Shown piece by piece: positions 26,013-34,132 of a DNA stretch of 64,000 bases. Under the pieces are notes generated by a model that saw only the letters and a program-made list of their open reading frames with translations, made no database searches and was not told the DNA's origin. The DNA comes from Phycisphaerales bacterium (GTDB lineage: Bacteria; Planctomycetota; Phycisphaerae; Phycisphaerales; UBA1924), in assembly GCA_029260345.1 (NCBI GenBank), contig JAJDDK010000006.1, positions 124,001-188,000 on the forward strand, given 5' to 3'. How positions within the stretch are numbered: the stretch's first letter is position 1; each line of letters opens with the position of its first letter. Made by a program: the position numbers and the translations under genes.

Positions 26013-28883
26013 TTACGAGCGAATCGCGGCCTGCGCGGCGGCAAGCCTCGCAATAGGAACGCGGAATGGTGAACAGGACACGTAATCCATTCCGGCTTCA
26101 TGGCAGAACCAGACGCTGTTGGGGTCGCCGCCGTGCTCGCCGCAGATACCGATCTTGAGGCCGTTCTTCTCTGCACGTCCTTTTTCAATGGCCATGTTGA
26201 CAAGCTTGCCGACGCCATCGCGGTCGAGCGTCTGGAACGGATCACGATCGAGAATTTCGCGATCGAGGTAATCGGGCAAGAACGTATTCACGTCGTCGCG
26301 GCTGTAGCCAAAGGTGAGCTGCGTGAGGTCATTGGTGCCGAAGGAGAAGAAGTCCGCATGGCGGGCGACTTCGTCGGCGGTCAGGCACGCGCGGGGGATC
26401 TCGATCATGGTGCCCACGGGTATGTCGAGTTTCTTCTTGAAGCCTCGTTCCTTGCGCACAGTTTCGATGGTTTCGATGGCTTCGCCCCGCAGAATGCCGA
26501 GTTCTTTGTCGATGCCGACGAGCGGGATCATGATCTCGGGTTTCGCACGCACGCCTTTTTCGAGGCAATCGATGGTGGCTTCAACGATGGCGCGCACCTG
26601 CATCACGAGAATTTCGGGATAGGTGACGGCAAGGCGGCAGCCGCGATGGCCGAGCATGGGGTTTGATTCGTGCAGGGCGGCGACGCGGCGCTGGACCTGT
26701 TCGAGCGGCACGCCGGTGCGGCTGGCGACTTCGCGCTGCGACTTCTCATCATTCGGCAGGAATTCGTGCAGCGGCGGGTCGAGGAGTCGAATGGTCACCG
26801 GCAGGTTGTCCATCGCGGTGAAGATGCCCGCGAAGTCGTCGCGCTGGTAGGGGAGAAGACGCGAAAGCGCCGCTTCACGCTGGTCTTTGCTTTCGGCGAG
26901 AATCATTTCGCGCATCGCGTGGATGCGATCGCCCTCAAAGAACATGTGCTCAGTGCGGCAGAGGCCGATGCCTTGCGCGCCGAATTCGCGGGCGCGCTGG
27001 GCGTCCTTCGGCGCATCGGCATTGGTGCGGACGGTGAGCGTGCGGCGCTGATCGGACCACTTCATCACCTTGGCGAAGTCGCCGGAGAGCTCCGGGTCTG
27101 TTGTGGGCACAGAGCCTTTCATCACTTCACCGGTGGCGCCGTCAAGCGAGATCACATCCTCGCGACCGAACTCACGGCCTTTCACCGTGAACAACCCTTT
27201 GGCGGCGTCGATGTGAATGTCGCCGGCGCCGGCGACGCAGCACTTGCCCCAGCCACGCGCCACGACCGCCGCGTGCGACGTCATGCCGCCGGTGGAAGTC
27301 AGGATGCCAACGGCAGAGTGCATGCCGTCGATGTCTTCGGGTGATGTTTCTTTGCGCACGAGAATGACGCGCTCGCCGGCGTGTGTGCGCGTGACGGCTT
27401 CGTCCGCAGTGAAGGCGGGTTTGCCAACAGCGACGCCGGGGGAGGCGGGCAGGCCGCGCGCGAGGATGTCGGCGCCTTTCTTGGCGTCGTCATCAAAGCG
27501 AGGCAGCAAGAGCTGAATCAGATCGCCGGCGGGGATGCGAAGCAAGGCTTCGTCAATCGTGATCAGCTTTTCCTTGACCATGTCGCAAGCGATGCGCACG
27601 GCGGCGGGGCCGGTGCGCTTGCCGGTGCGAGTCTGGAGCATGAAGAGTTCGCCGCGTTCGATGGTGAACTCGATGTCCTGCATGTCGCTGTAGTGATTTT
27701 CAAGTGTTTTCTTGACGCCGAGCAACTGCTTGTGAACGACCTTGTTCCACGAGGGCATTTCGTCAACCGGGCGCGGCGTGCGAATGCCGGCGACGACGTC
27801 CTCGCCTTGTGCATTGATCAGAAACTCGCCGTAGAACATGTTCTCGCCGGTGGACGGGTTGCGCGTGAAGGCGACGCCGGTGCCGCAATCGTCACCCATG
27901 TTGCCGAAGACCATCGTCTGGACATTGACGGCAGTGCCCTTCAGGCCGGTGATGCCGTTGATCTGTCGGTAACGCGCCGCTCGCGTCGTATTCCAGCTCT
28001 TGAAGACGGCTTCGATGGCGAGCGTGAGCTGCTCGAGAGGATCCTGCGGGAAGACGCGCCCGACATGGCCCTTGTACACGAGTTTGTACGCCTCACAGAG
28101 TTCTTTCATGCCTTCGACGGGCACGTCGGTGTCGAGCTTGACGTTGTAGCGATGTTTGATCGTGTCAAACGCTTCCTCGAAGTGCTCGTGACCAACGCCC
28201 ATGACGACATCGCCATACATGTTGATGAGGCGCCGATAGGCGTCGAAGGCGAAGCGCGGGTTGCCGGTGAGGGTGGCCAGTCCGGCGACGGATTCATCGT
28301 TGAGGCCGAGGTTGAGGACCGTGTCCATCATGCCCGGCATGGACACCGCGGCGCCGGAGCGCACGGATACGAGCAGCGGGTTCTTTGCGTCCCCGAACTT
28401 TTTCTTGGTTTGACGTTCGAGAAGCTTGATCTGCTTGCGCACGTCCTCGTCTAATCCGGACGGCATCTTGCGGCCGGCTTCGTAGTACTTGGCGCAGACT
28501 TCGGTGGTGATGGTGAAGCCGGGCGGGACGGGCAAGCCGATGCGGCTCATCTCGGCGAGGTTGGCGCCCTTGCCGCCGAGGAGCTGCTTCATGCCGCCGT
28601 CACCGTCAGTGCGAATCGAACCGAAGGCGTAGGTCAAGGCGCCGGCGCGGACTTTGGCTGCGCGCTTGCGAGTGGCGGATTTCTTCTTCGCAGCTTTCTT
28701 GCGCGTCGCTTTCTTGGCGCCGGCTTTCTTGCGCTCCGTTTTCTTTCGCACTGCTTTCTTCCGCGCCGCCGGGCGGCGTGCGGCGGACTTCTTCGCCGAC
28801 TTGGTTTTCTTTTTCGCGGACTTCGTGGTTTTCTTCTTTGACGCTGCCTTCTTGCGGGAGCGCTTCCTGCTGGACGTGGCCAT
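26013..28883 (-). CDS. ppdK: Pyruvate phosphate dikinase with Lys/Ala-rich N-terminal tail
   Basis: PPDK interconverts pyruvate, ATP and Pi with PEP, AMP and PPi. The 956-residue product has an unusual ~75-residue N-terminal tail of KKxA/KKAxRKK repeats (histone-H1/HU-tail like). The normal enzyme then begins at YAFGSIRTDGDGGMKQLLGGKGANLAEMSRIGLPVPPGF. The ATP-grasp domain, the phospho-His loop GGMTSHAAVVARGWGKCCVAG and the PEP barrel (RTEHMFFEGDR; FGTNDLTQLTFGYSRDD; KIGICGEHGGDP) are complete. An internal start after the tail (GTG/ATG near YAFGS) was considered. However, the ATG at 28883 follows an AAAGAAAG purine tract (AGAAAGAAAGCC), and the tail is in frame without stops. Confidence 0.93.
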   Translation of the reverse strand: MATSSRKRSRKKAASKKKTTKSAKKKTKSAKKSAARRPAARKKAVRKKTERKKAGAKKATRKKAAKKKSATRKRAAKVRAGALTYAFGSIRTDGDGGMKQLLGGKGANLAEMSRIGLPVPPGFTITTEVCAKYYEAGRKMPSGLDEDVRKQIKLLERQTKKKFGDAKNPLLVSVRSGAAVSMPGMMDTVLNLGLNDESVAGLATLTGNPRFAFDAYRRLINMYGDVVMGVGHEHFEEAFDTIKHRYNVKLDTDVPVEGMKELCEAYKLVYKGHVGRVFPQDPLEQLTLAIEAVFKSWNTTRAARYRQINGITGLKGTAVNVQTMVFGNMGDDCGTGVAFTRNPSTGENMFYGEFLINAQGEDVVAGIRTPRPVDEMPSWNKVVHKQLLGVKKTLENHYSDMQDIEFTIERGELFMLQTRTGKRTGPAAVRIACDMVKEKLITIDEALLRIPAGDLIQLLLPRFDDDAKKGADILARGLPASPGVAVGKPAFTADEAVTRTHAGERVILVRKETSPEDIDGMHSAVGILTSTGGMTSHAAVVARGWGKCCVAGAGDIHIDAAKGLFTVKGREFGREDVISLDGATGEVMKGSVPTTDPELSGDFAKVMKWSDQRRTLTVRTNADAPKDAQRAREFGAQGIGLCRTEHMFFEGDRIHAMREMILAESKDQREAALSRLLPYQRDDFAGIFTAMDNLPVTIRLLDPPLHEFLPNDEKSQREVASRTGVPLEQVQRRVAALHESNPMLGHRGCRLAVTYPEILVMQVRAIVEATIDCLEKGVRAKPEIMIPLVGIDKELGILRGEAIETIETVRKERGFKKKLDIPVGTMIEIPRACLTADEVARHADFFSFGTNDLTQLTFGYSRDDVNTFLPDYLDREILDRDPFQTLDRDGVGKLVNMAIEKGRAEKNGLKIGICGEHGGDPNSVWFCHEAGMDYVSCSPFRVPIARLAAAQAAIRS

Positions 28884-29063
28884 GGTGGAGTGGCTTTCTT
28901 TCTAATTTCGAATGGATCGTGAAACCTGGGACTGGCCGCATAGCGAGCAAAGAACATGCTCAGCCATGCGGCGCCGGAACGGCGAGTGTAACGCGCCATG
29001 CGGTCATTGCGTCAAAAGCAGGGGGCGATCAGCCGTCTCAGGAATCGTCCTATGATCGGGTTC

Positions 29064-30461
29064 GTGAAAAGAGCTCGTGAAGAAACTGGATCGGGAACTC
29101 GGCTGCCGTGGCGCGCAGACGTCGCGGACGTCTTGGCGCGATGGCCGCAGGATTGCCCGGTGGCGGCGCTGGTCAGTGGCGGCGCCGGGAGTGATTGGTC
29201 ACGATGGTCAATTCTCGGCGCGCCGAGTGAAACGTTGACCTCATTCGAGCTAGCGGCGTCGGCGCTCCGCTCCGAGGCGGGTGGTGGTGGGGGTCGCTCC
29301 GCCGAAGCGCCGCCGTTTCAGCGAGGACTGATTGGCTGGATTGGGTACGACGTCGGGCGCCGTATAGAGCCGCGTGCGGCGGTGGCCGTGGGCGCCTCGG
29401 ATGATCGCCACTGGCCAGACTTGTGTCTTCATCGATGCGATGCGGCATATGCGCATGATGCACTGACCGGGCAATGGTGGGCCGTTGGTGATGTCGAGAC
29501 ACTGCCGGATTTGAGGATGGGTGAAGTTGCGCGTGCCGGTGATCCTGTCATTGAGTGTGCGGTCTCGCCGCTTGAGGGGGCGCCGGGCAATTTCAATCGA
29601 GCAGAGTTTGAAGATCGCGTGCGGCGAGCTGTGGAATACGTGCATGCCGGCGATGTGTTTCAAGTCAACGTGGCGCGCCGCTTGACGGACCAATTTGAGG
29701 GCTCAATTCGGTCGCTTTATGCACAAGTGGCGGACCGGATGGGGCCGTGGATGGGCGCGCTGATCGATGGGCCTGTGCCGGGTCAATCGGTGCTTTCGTT
29801 TAGTCCGGAGTTGTTGTGGCGGGTTGATGCGGACACCCGCCGCATCGTGACTCGGCCGATCAAGGGCACCTCACCGGCCACGGGGCCGGCTTCGACACTT
29901 CAGCTCAGCGACAAGGATCGCGCTGAACTGACCATGATTGTCGATCTTATGCGGAATGATCTGGGCCGCGTCTGTGAGTTCGGCACGGTTCGCGTGCGTG
30001 AGGCGCGGTCAATAGAGCGCCACGGTTCGCGCACGGATTCGGGTGTCTGGCATGGCGTCGCGACGGTGGAAGGGCGCGTGCGCGATGACACGAGTCATTG
30101 GGACCTGATTCGCGCGTGTTTTCCGGCGGGATCGATCACCGGTGCGCCGAAGATTCGTGCCATGCAAATCATCGATGAGCTTGAGCCGGTGCGCCGCGGG
30201 CCGTACTGCGGGTCGGTCGGGTACTTCGATGATGATGGTGGGAGCGCCTTGAATGTCGCGATTCGAACAGCGGCCATGAACGGTGAATCCATTGATGGCT
30301 CGTGGAGCAATGTGCGCGGCATGTTGGATTACTGTGTTGGCGCGGGAATTGTGTCGGATTCGGTTCCCTCATTGGAATGGGAAGAGACCTGCGCCAAAGC
30401 GGCGGGCTTTCAGGAAGCGATTGCCGCACTGGCGCTGCGCGCGACGGGAGCATGCCGATGA
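29064..30461 (+). CDS. pabB: Aminodeoxychorismate synthase component I
   Basis: PabB converts chorismate plus ammonia to 4-amino-4-deoxychorismate for folate. Assignment over TrpE rests on the PIKGT motif (TRPIKGTSPAT): the lysine is the PabB nucleophile, where TrpE has Ala. Other blocks are HAGDVFQVNVARRL, DRAELTMIVDLMRNDLGRVCEFG and GSITGAPKIRAMQIIDELEPVRRGPYCGSVGYF. I prefer GTG at 29064 (466-residue size class), because the ATG at 29052 lies inside TATGAT, a likely -10 box 7 bases upstream. The ATG at 29052 or 28998 would add 4 or 22 residues. The stop overlaps the Nudix start by 4 bases. Confidence 0.88.
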   Translation: MKRAREETGSGTRLPWRADVADVLARWPQDCPVAALVSGGAGSDWSRWSILGAPSETLTSFELAASALRSEAGGGGGRSAEAPPFQRGLIGWIGYDVGRRIEPRAAVAVGASDDRHWPDLCLHRCDAAYAHDALTGQWWAVGDVETLPDLRMGEVARAGDPVIECAVSPLEGAPGNFNRAEFEDRVRRAVEYVHAGDVFQVNVARRLTDQFEGSIRSLYAQVADRMGPWMGALIDGPVPGQSVLSFSPELLWRVDADTRRIVTRPIKGTSPATGPASTLQLSDKDRAELTMIVDLMRNDLGRVCEFGTVRVREARSIERHGSRTDSGVWHGVATVEGRVRDDTSHWDLIRACFPAGSITGAPKIRAMQIIDELEPVRRGPYCGSVGYFDDDGGSALNVAIRTAAMNGESIDGSWSNVRGMLDYCVGAGIVSDSVPSLEWEETCAKAAGFQEAIAALALRATGACR

Positions 30462-30988
30462 CAGACGCGTCGGGGCGAGATCAAGATGGGTACCGGCGCG
30501 TTCCCGGCGCGGGGCCGACCATTCGCAGTGACATTGTGGATGTGTATGTCTTTCGGCGCGCAGCTGAGTCGGTTGAAGTTCTCCAGCTTCGGCGCGCCAG
30601 GCCTCCGTTCGCTGGTGACTGGCACCCACTCATGGGGCACATCGAAGCGGGCGAGACGGCTGAATCGTGCGCACGCCGCGAACTGAACGAGGAAGTGGGT
30701 CTGGCGGCGTCCGATGCTTCAGTGCTCGGATTCTGGCAACTCGAACAGGTGCATCCGTATTTCCTCGCTGAGATTGACGCGATCATTCTCAGTGCCCGAT
30801 TCGCGGTCGAAGTGTCGGGCGACTTCTCGCCGAGGCTTAATGATGAGCACGATTCGGCACGATGGGTCGCCGCACGCGAGTTCGCCACGAAACTGGTCTG
30901 GCCGGGGCAGAAAATGGCCTGCCAGGAAATCGTGACTGAACTGGCCCGGCCGGGGTCGCTTGCCGCCGAGCGACTGCGGCTGCCGTGA
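30458..30988 (+). CDS. Nudix hydrolase
   Basis: The 176-residue protein starts at the ATG at 30458, overlapping the pabB stop as ATGA, so the two are translationally coupled; an ATG six bases earlier is also possible. The Nudix box is perfect: GHIEAGETAESCARRELNEEVGL (GX5EX7REUXEEXGU). Flanking sequence (VDVYVFRRAAESVEVLQLRR, WHPLMGHIE) fits NTP pyrophosphohydrolases such as NudB. Coupling to pabB suggests a folate role such as dihydroneopterin triphosphate pyrophosphatase. That is inference: a PTPS-III-type enzyme would not need this step. Confidence 0.88.
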   Translation: MTDASGRDQDGYRRVPGAGPTIRSDIVDVYVFRRAAESVEVLQLRRARPPFAGDWHPLMGHIEAGETAESCARRELNEEVGLAASDASVLGFWQLEQVHPYFLAEIDAIILSARFAVEVSGDFSPRLNDEHDSARWVAAREFATKLVWPGQKMACQEIVTELARPGSLAAERLRLP

Positions 30989-31106
30989 GTGGGCTAAGGT
31001 CTGGGAGTGGGTCGCGATTCCGCCGGTTCGGTATGGTGTTTGGCCCAACCGGAATGAGGACTTCCGGGCCCAGGGTGATTTGTGCCCTCTGCGAGTTTGC
31101 CATCGA

Positions 31107-32270
31107 ATGACGACGACCATCCACACGCCGACGACGGAGTTTGAAAAGAAGGATCGCTGCGCCGAGCTCGACCATCGGCCGCGCGTGCTGCTCGGCAAGA
31201 TGGGGCTCGACGGGCACGATCGCGGCGTGAAAGTGATCGCCCGCGCGCTGCGCGATTCCGGTGTGCATGTGATCTACTCCGGTTTGTGGCAGACGCCGAA
31301 GAGCCTGGCGATCAGTGCTCGCGACGAAGACTGTGACGTGGTCGCGGCATCGATGATGAGCAATTCGCATCTGGTGCTCGGGCCGAAGCTCGTGGAAGCG
31401 CTCGATGAGCTTGGCCGGCGCGACATCCCGGTGCACATGGGTGGGATTCTGCCTCAGGAAGATTTTCAAGCGCTGTATGACTCCGGCGTCAAGCGATTGA
31501 TGACCACCGGCGTCGGACTAATGGACATTGTCAACAGCGTGCGCGAAGAAGTGAATCCGCTGGACCCAATCGTGTCGTCGGGGCACCCGGTGGCGCAGTT
31601 GGCGCGTGATATTTCGCTGTTGCATGCGGGCAAAGACATCCGGAAGGACGCGAAGCGCCGCCGGCCGGCGCGCGTGATTGGTGTGACGGGTTCGCCGGGC
31701 GCCGGCAAATCAACACTGGTTTCGCAGCTCGCGGCGGAGCACACGTTGCGATCGGAAAAAGATTCGAAACTCGGGCGCGTCGCGGTGGTGGCGTTCGATC
31801 CGATGTCGCCGATCACGGGCGGCGCCTTGCTTGGTGATCGACTGCGCGTCGACTTCAATCGCCTTGGTGAATCGGTGTTCTATCGATCACTCGCGATTCG
31901 CGGCGAGGATTACCACGCGCTCGATGACATCATCGAACTGATCGGCGGGTGCGAAGTGGATGGCGCGCCCGCGTTTGACTTGCTCTTCGTCGAGACGGTT
32001 GGCGCCGGGCAAAACGAAACGCGCGTGCGAGATCACGTTGACCAGACGGCCGTGGTGCTGACGCCGGGCATGGGCGATGCCGTGCAGATGGACAAGGCCG
32101 GCATCCTCGAAATCGCCGACATCTTCGTCTGCAACAAGGCGGATCATCCCGGCGAGAACGAACTGGTCCGCGACTTGCGAGATATCGCAGGGCGTCGCGC
32201 AATTGTTGAAACGGTGGCCACCAAAGGACAGGGTGTGCCGGAGTTGCTGGACGCGCTCGTTGGGGCGTAG
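31107..32270 (+). CDS. Cobalamin-binding domain fused to MeaB/ArgK-type G3E GTPase
   Basis: The start at the ATG at 31107 (MTTTIHTPTTEF) gives 387 residues. Residues about 25-160 are a B12-binding domain of the methylmalonyl-CoA mutase type: KMGLDGHDRGVKV (cofactor His37), ASMMSNSH and HMGGILPQEDF. Residues about 188-387 are a MeaB-like GTPase: P-loop GVTGSPGAGKST, FDPMSPITGGALLGDRLRV, ETVGAGQNE and NKADHPG. This is the order of the first two parts of IcmF, but the mutase barrel is absent and the next gene is unrelated. The likely role is chaperoning or cofactor loading of an acyl-CoA mutase encoded elsewhere. Confidence 0.9.
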   Translation: MTTTIHTPTTEFEKKDRCAELDHRPRVLLGKMGLDGHDRGVKVIARALRDSGVHVIYSGLWQTPKSLAISARDEDCDVVAASMMSNSHLVLGPKLVEALDELGRRDIPVHMGGILPQEDFQALYDSGVKRLMTTGVGLMDIVNSVREEVNPLDPIVSSGHPVAQLARDISLLHAGKDIRKDAKRRRPARVIGVTGSPGAGKSTLVSQLAAEHTLRSEKDSKLGRVAVVAFDPMSPITGGALLGDRLRVDFNRLGESVFYRSLAIRGEDYHALDDIIELIGGCEVDGAPAFDLLFVETVGAGQNETRVRDHVDQTAVVLTPGMGDAVQMDKAGILEIADIFVCNKADHPGENELVRDLRDIAGRRAIVETVATKGQGVPELLDALVGA

Positions 32271-32279
32271 GAGCCGCGC

Positions 32280-33161
32280 ATGGCGACGGAACAGATCGAC
32301 GCCACGCACGAGAACCCCGAAACACATGCCTTGCAGTGCATGGAGATCTGGGGCGGCAATCGCGCCATTGACAGCGCGATTTCAACGACCGGCATTGATG
32401 CCTGGATCTACAGCGAGCCGTTTGAAAGTGGCGTCGGGGGCGGTGATATTCATTACGTCTCGATGTGTGCGTCTGGCCGCATTGCGCGGTTTGTCGTTGC
32501 GGATGTCTCAGGCCATGGCGAAGGCGTGAGTGAACTGGCGGCGACGCTCCGGCGCCAGATGCGCCGGCACATCAATCGCGTCGATCAAGCTTCTTTTGCG
32601 CGGGCGCTGAATGAAGCGTTTCGGCGGCTCGCGGAGGTTGGTCAATTCGCGACGGCGCTGCTGGCGTCGTACGACGCGCCGACGAACCATTTGATTGTGT
32701 GCAACGCCGGTCATCCGCGACCGCTGCTGCGCCGCGCCGGTGAGACCACGTGGACGCTGCTGGATCGACATGCCGGGTGCGCTGTGATCGATCATGGGGG
32801 AGGCGAATCCGGGCTTCCCCTTGGAGTCGTTGAGGACACGGATTATTTTCAATTCGCGGTGCCGCTGAAGCCGGGTGATCTCGTGCTGATTTACACCGAC
32901 GCGATGATCGAAGCGAAAGGCGAAGATGGGCGGCTGCTTGGCGAGGACGGATTTCGCACCTTGCTCGATGGAGTCTCGCCGCAAGCAGACGCTGTCATCC
33001 CTGAAGCGCTTGAGAGATTAAATCGCGTGCGCCGTGGCGTCGCGGCGGATGATGATGTCACGGCGCTGCTGCTCCATCACAATGGGGGAAGCCCGCCGAG
33101 TTTGAGCTTTGCCGAGCGCGCGCGGGTCATTGGGCGGCTCATCGGCCTTGGGGGCGATTGA
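32280..33161 (+). CDS. PP2C/SpoIIE-type serine phosphatase
   Basis: The 293-residue protein starts 10 bases after the GTPase stop, so the pair is probably co-transcribed. Its phosphatase core has metal-binding VADVSGHGEGVSELAATLRRQM, CNAGHPRPLLRR and the final DDDVTALLLHH. It has no PAS, GAF or HAMP sensor domain, unlike many RsbU proteins, and begins with a short ~45-residue lead. Such enzymes dephosphorylate anti-anti-sigma (STAS) proteins in partner-switching stress control; no partner is visible nearby. Confidence 0.88.
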   Translation: MATEQIDATHENPETHALQCMEIWGGNRAIDSAISTTGIDAWIYSEPFESGVGGGDIHYVSMCASGRIARFVVADVSGHGEGVSELAATLRRQMRRHINRVDQASFARALNEAFRRLAEVGQFATALLASYDAPTNHLIVCNAGHPRPLLRRAGETTWTLLDRHAGCAVIDHGGGESGLPLGVVEDTDYFQFAVPLKPGDLVLIYTDAMIEAKGEDGRLLGEDGFRTLLDGVSPQADAVIPEALERLNRVRRGVAADDDVTALLLHHNGGSPPSLSFAERARVIGRLIGLGGD

Positions 33162-33332
33162 GGGCTGATCGCCCTGATTTTCTGTTGCAATTGATGGGGC
33201 CTCGTGGGACGATGTGGTGGGGCGCACTCACCCGAACGCACACTTGAATCGAAGCGGTTGGGTCGAGGGGGCAGGCAACGAATCCGCGCTCCATTGCCGG
33301 GATTCATGTCTTTCATTGGAAAGGACTTGGTG

Positions 33333-33998
33333 ATGATGACTCGAAGCAGAATCGTGGCGTGTCTGGGACTCGCCGTGGGCGCGATGATGGTCTCCGCGGT
33401 TGCAGTGGCGCAGCAGGGTGATCGCAAGCGCGCGAATCAGCCCGAGCGCACAACGAAGGCGGAGCCGCAAGCGCCGTCCATGGACGAATCCATGGAAATG
33501 TGGATGAAGTACTCAGAGCCCGATGAGCATCACAAGCTCCTCGAGCCGATGGTCGGCAACTTCACCACGAAGGCGAAGGTGTGGATGGATCCGACCTCCA
33601 GCGAGCCGAGCGTGTCTGACGGCACGATGAAGACGGAATGGGTGCTGGGTGGCCGGTTCCTTCAACAGCACTACAACAGTGATTTCATGGGCATGCCATT
33701 TGAAGGCCTCGGCATGTTGGGCTTTGACCGCTACAAGGAGCAGTACACCGGCTACTGGTGGGACACGTTTGGCACGACGACATACGAGTCGCGCGGCTCC
33801 GTGAATGAGGCCGGCGACACCATTACGATGTACGGCGTGATGCAGGATCCGGCGCAGGACGGCCGATTGGTCCGGACACGCGACGTGACGCGCATCATCA
33901 GCAAGGACAAGCACGTGATGGAAATGCATCACGATCAGCCGGACGGCTCGTGGATAAAGGTCATGGAGATCACCTTCACGCGGGCGTCACGCAGCTAA
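33333..33998 (+). CDS. Exported DUF1579 protein
   Basis: The start at the ATG at 33333 (MMTRSRIVACLG) has an AAGGA site 8 bases upstream. A signal peptide (GLAVGAMMVSAVAVAQ) is followed by a charged spacer and the DUF1579 domain: LLEPMVGNFTTKAKVWMDP, TEWVLGGRFLQQHYNSDFMGMPFEGLGMLGFDRYKEQYTGYWWDTFGTTTYESRG. 221 residues. DUF1579 proteins are beta-barrel, lipocalin-like and of unknown function. The gene has its own terminator. Confidence 0.88.
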   Translation: MMTRSRIVACLGLAVGAMMVSAVAVAQQGDRKRANQPERTTKAEPQAPSMDESMEMWMKYSEPDEHHKLLEPMVGNFTTKAKVWMDPTSSEPSVSDGTMKTEWVLGGRFLQQHYNSDFMGMPFEGLGMLGFDRYKEQYTGYWWDTFGTTTYESRGSVNEAGDTITMYGVMQDPAQDGRLVRTRDVTRIISKDKHVMEMHHDQPDGSWIKVMEITFTRASRS

Positions 33999-34044
33999 GT
34001 CACTTCTGATCGCGGCGAGAGGGGCCTCGTCGCGACCGAAGAGA

Positions 34045-34090
34045 AAGAGCCGCTCAGGGCGCCGCGATGGTGTCCGGAGCGGCTCTTTTT
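34045..34090 (+). terminator. Rho-independent terminator
   Basis: A long stem AAGAGCCGCTC / GAGCGGCTCTT (plus a GC-rich loop) runs into TTTTT. It lies about 47 bases after the DUF1579 stop and 43 bases before purL. Confidence 0.85.
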
Positions 34091-34120
34091 GTGCGCTCAG
34101 GCGCACGTCGCGGCAGTATC

Positions 34121-34132
34121 TAGAATCGTCCC
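34121..34132 (+). promoter_or_regulatory. Probable -10 box of leaderless purL
   Basis: TAGAAT (34121-34126) is followed by six bases and then the purL ATG, so the expected start site is the A of the start codon. No Shine-Dalgarno and no good -35 box are visible. Confidence 0.45.

Noticed and set aside
27381-28454. Long plus-strand frame of 357 residues opposite ppdK
   Set aside because: It mirrors PPDK codons on the opposite strand and has no recognisable motif.
30989-31106. Possible cobalamin riboswitch before the B12/GTPase gene
   Set aside because: I looked for a B12-box-like sequence in the 118-bp gap and saw none; the gap is too short for the full fold.
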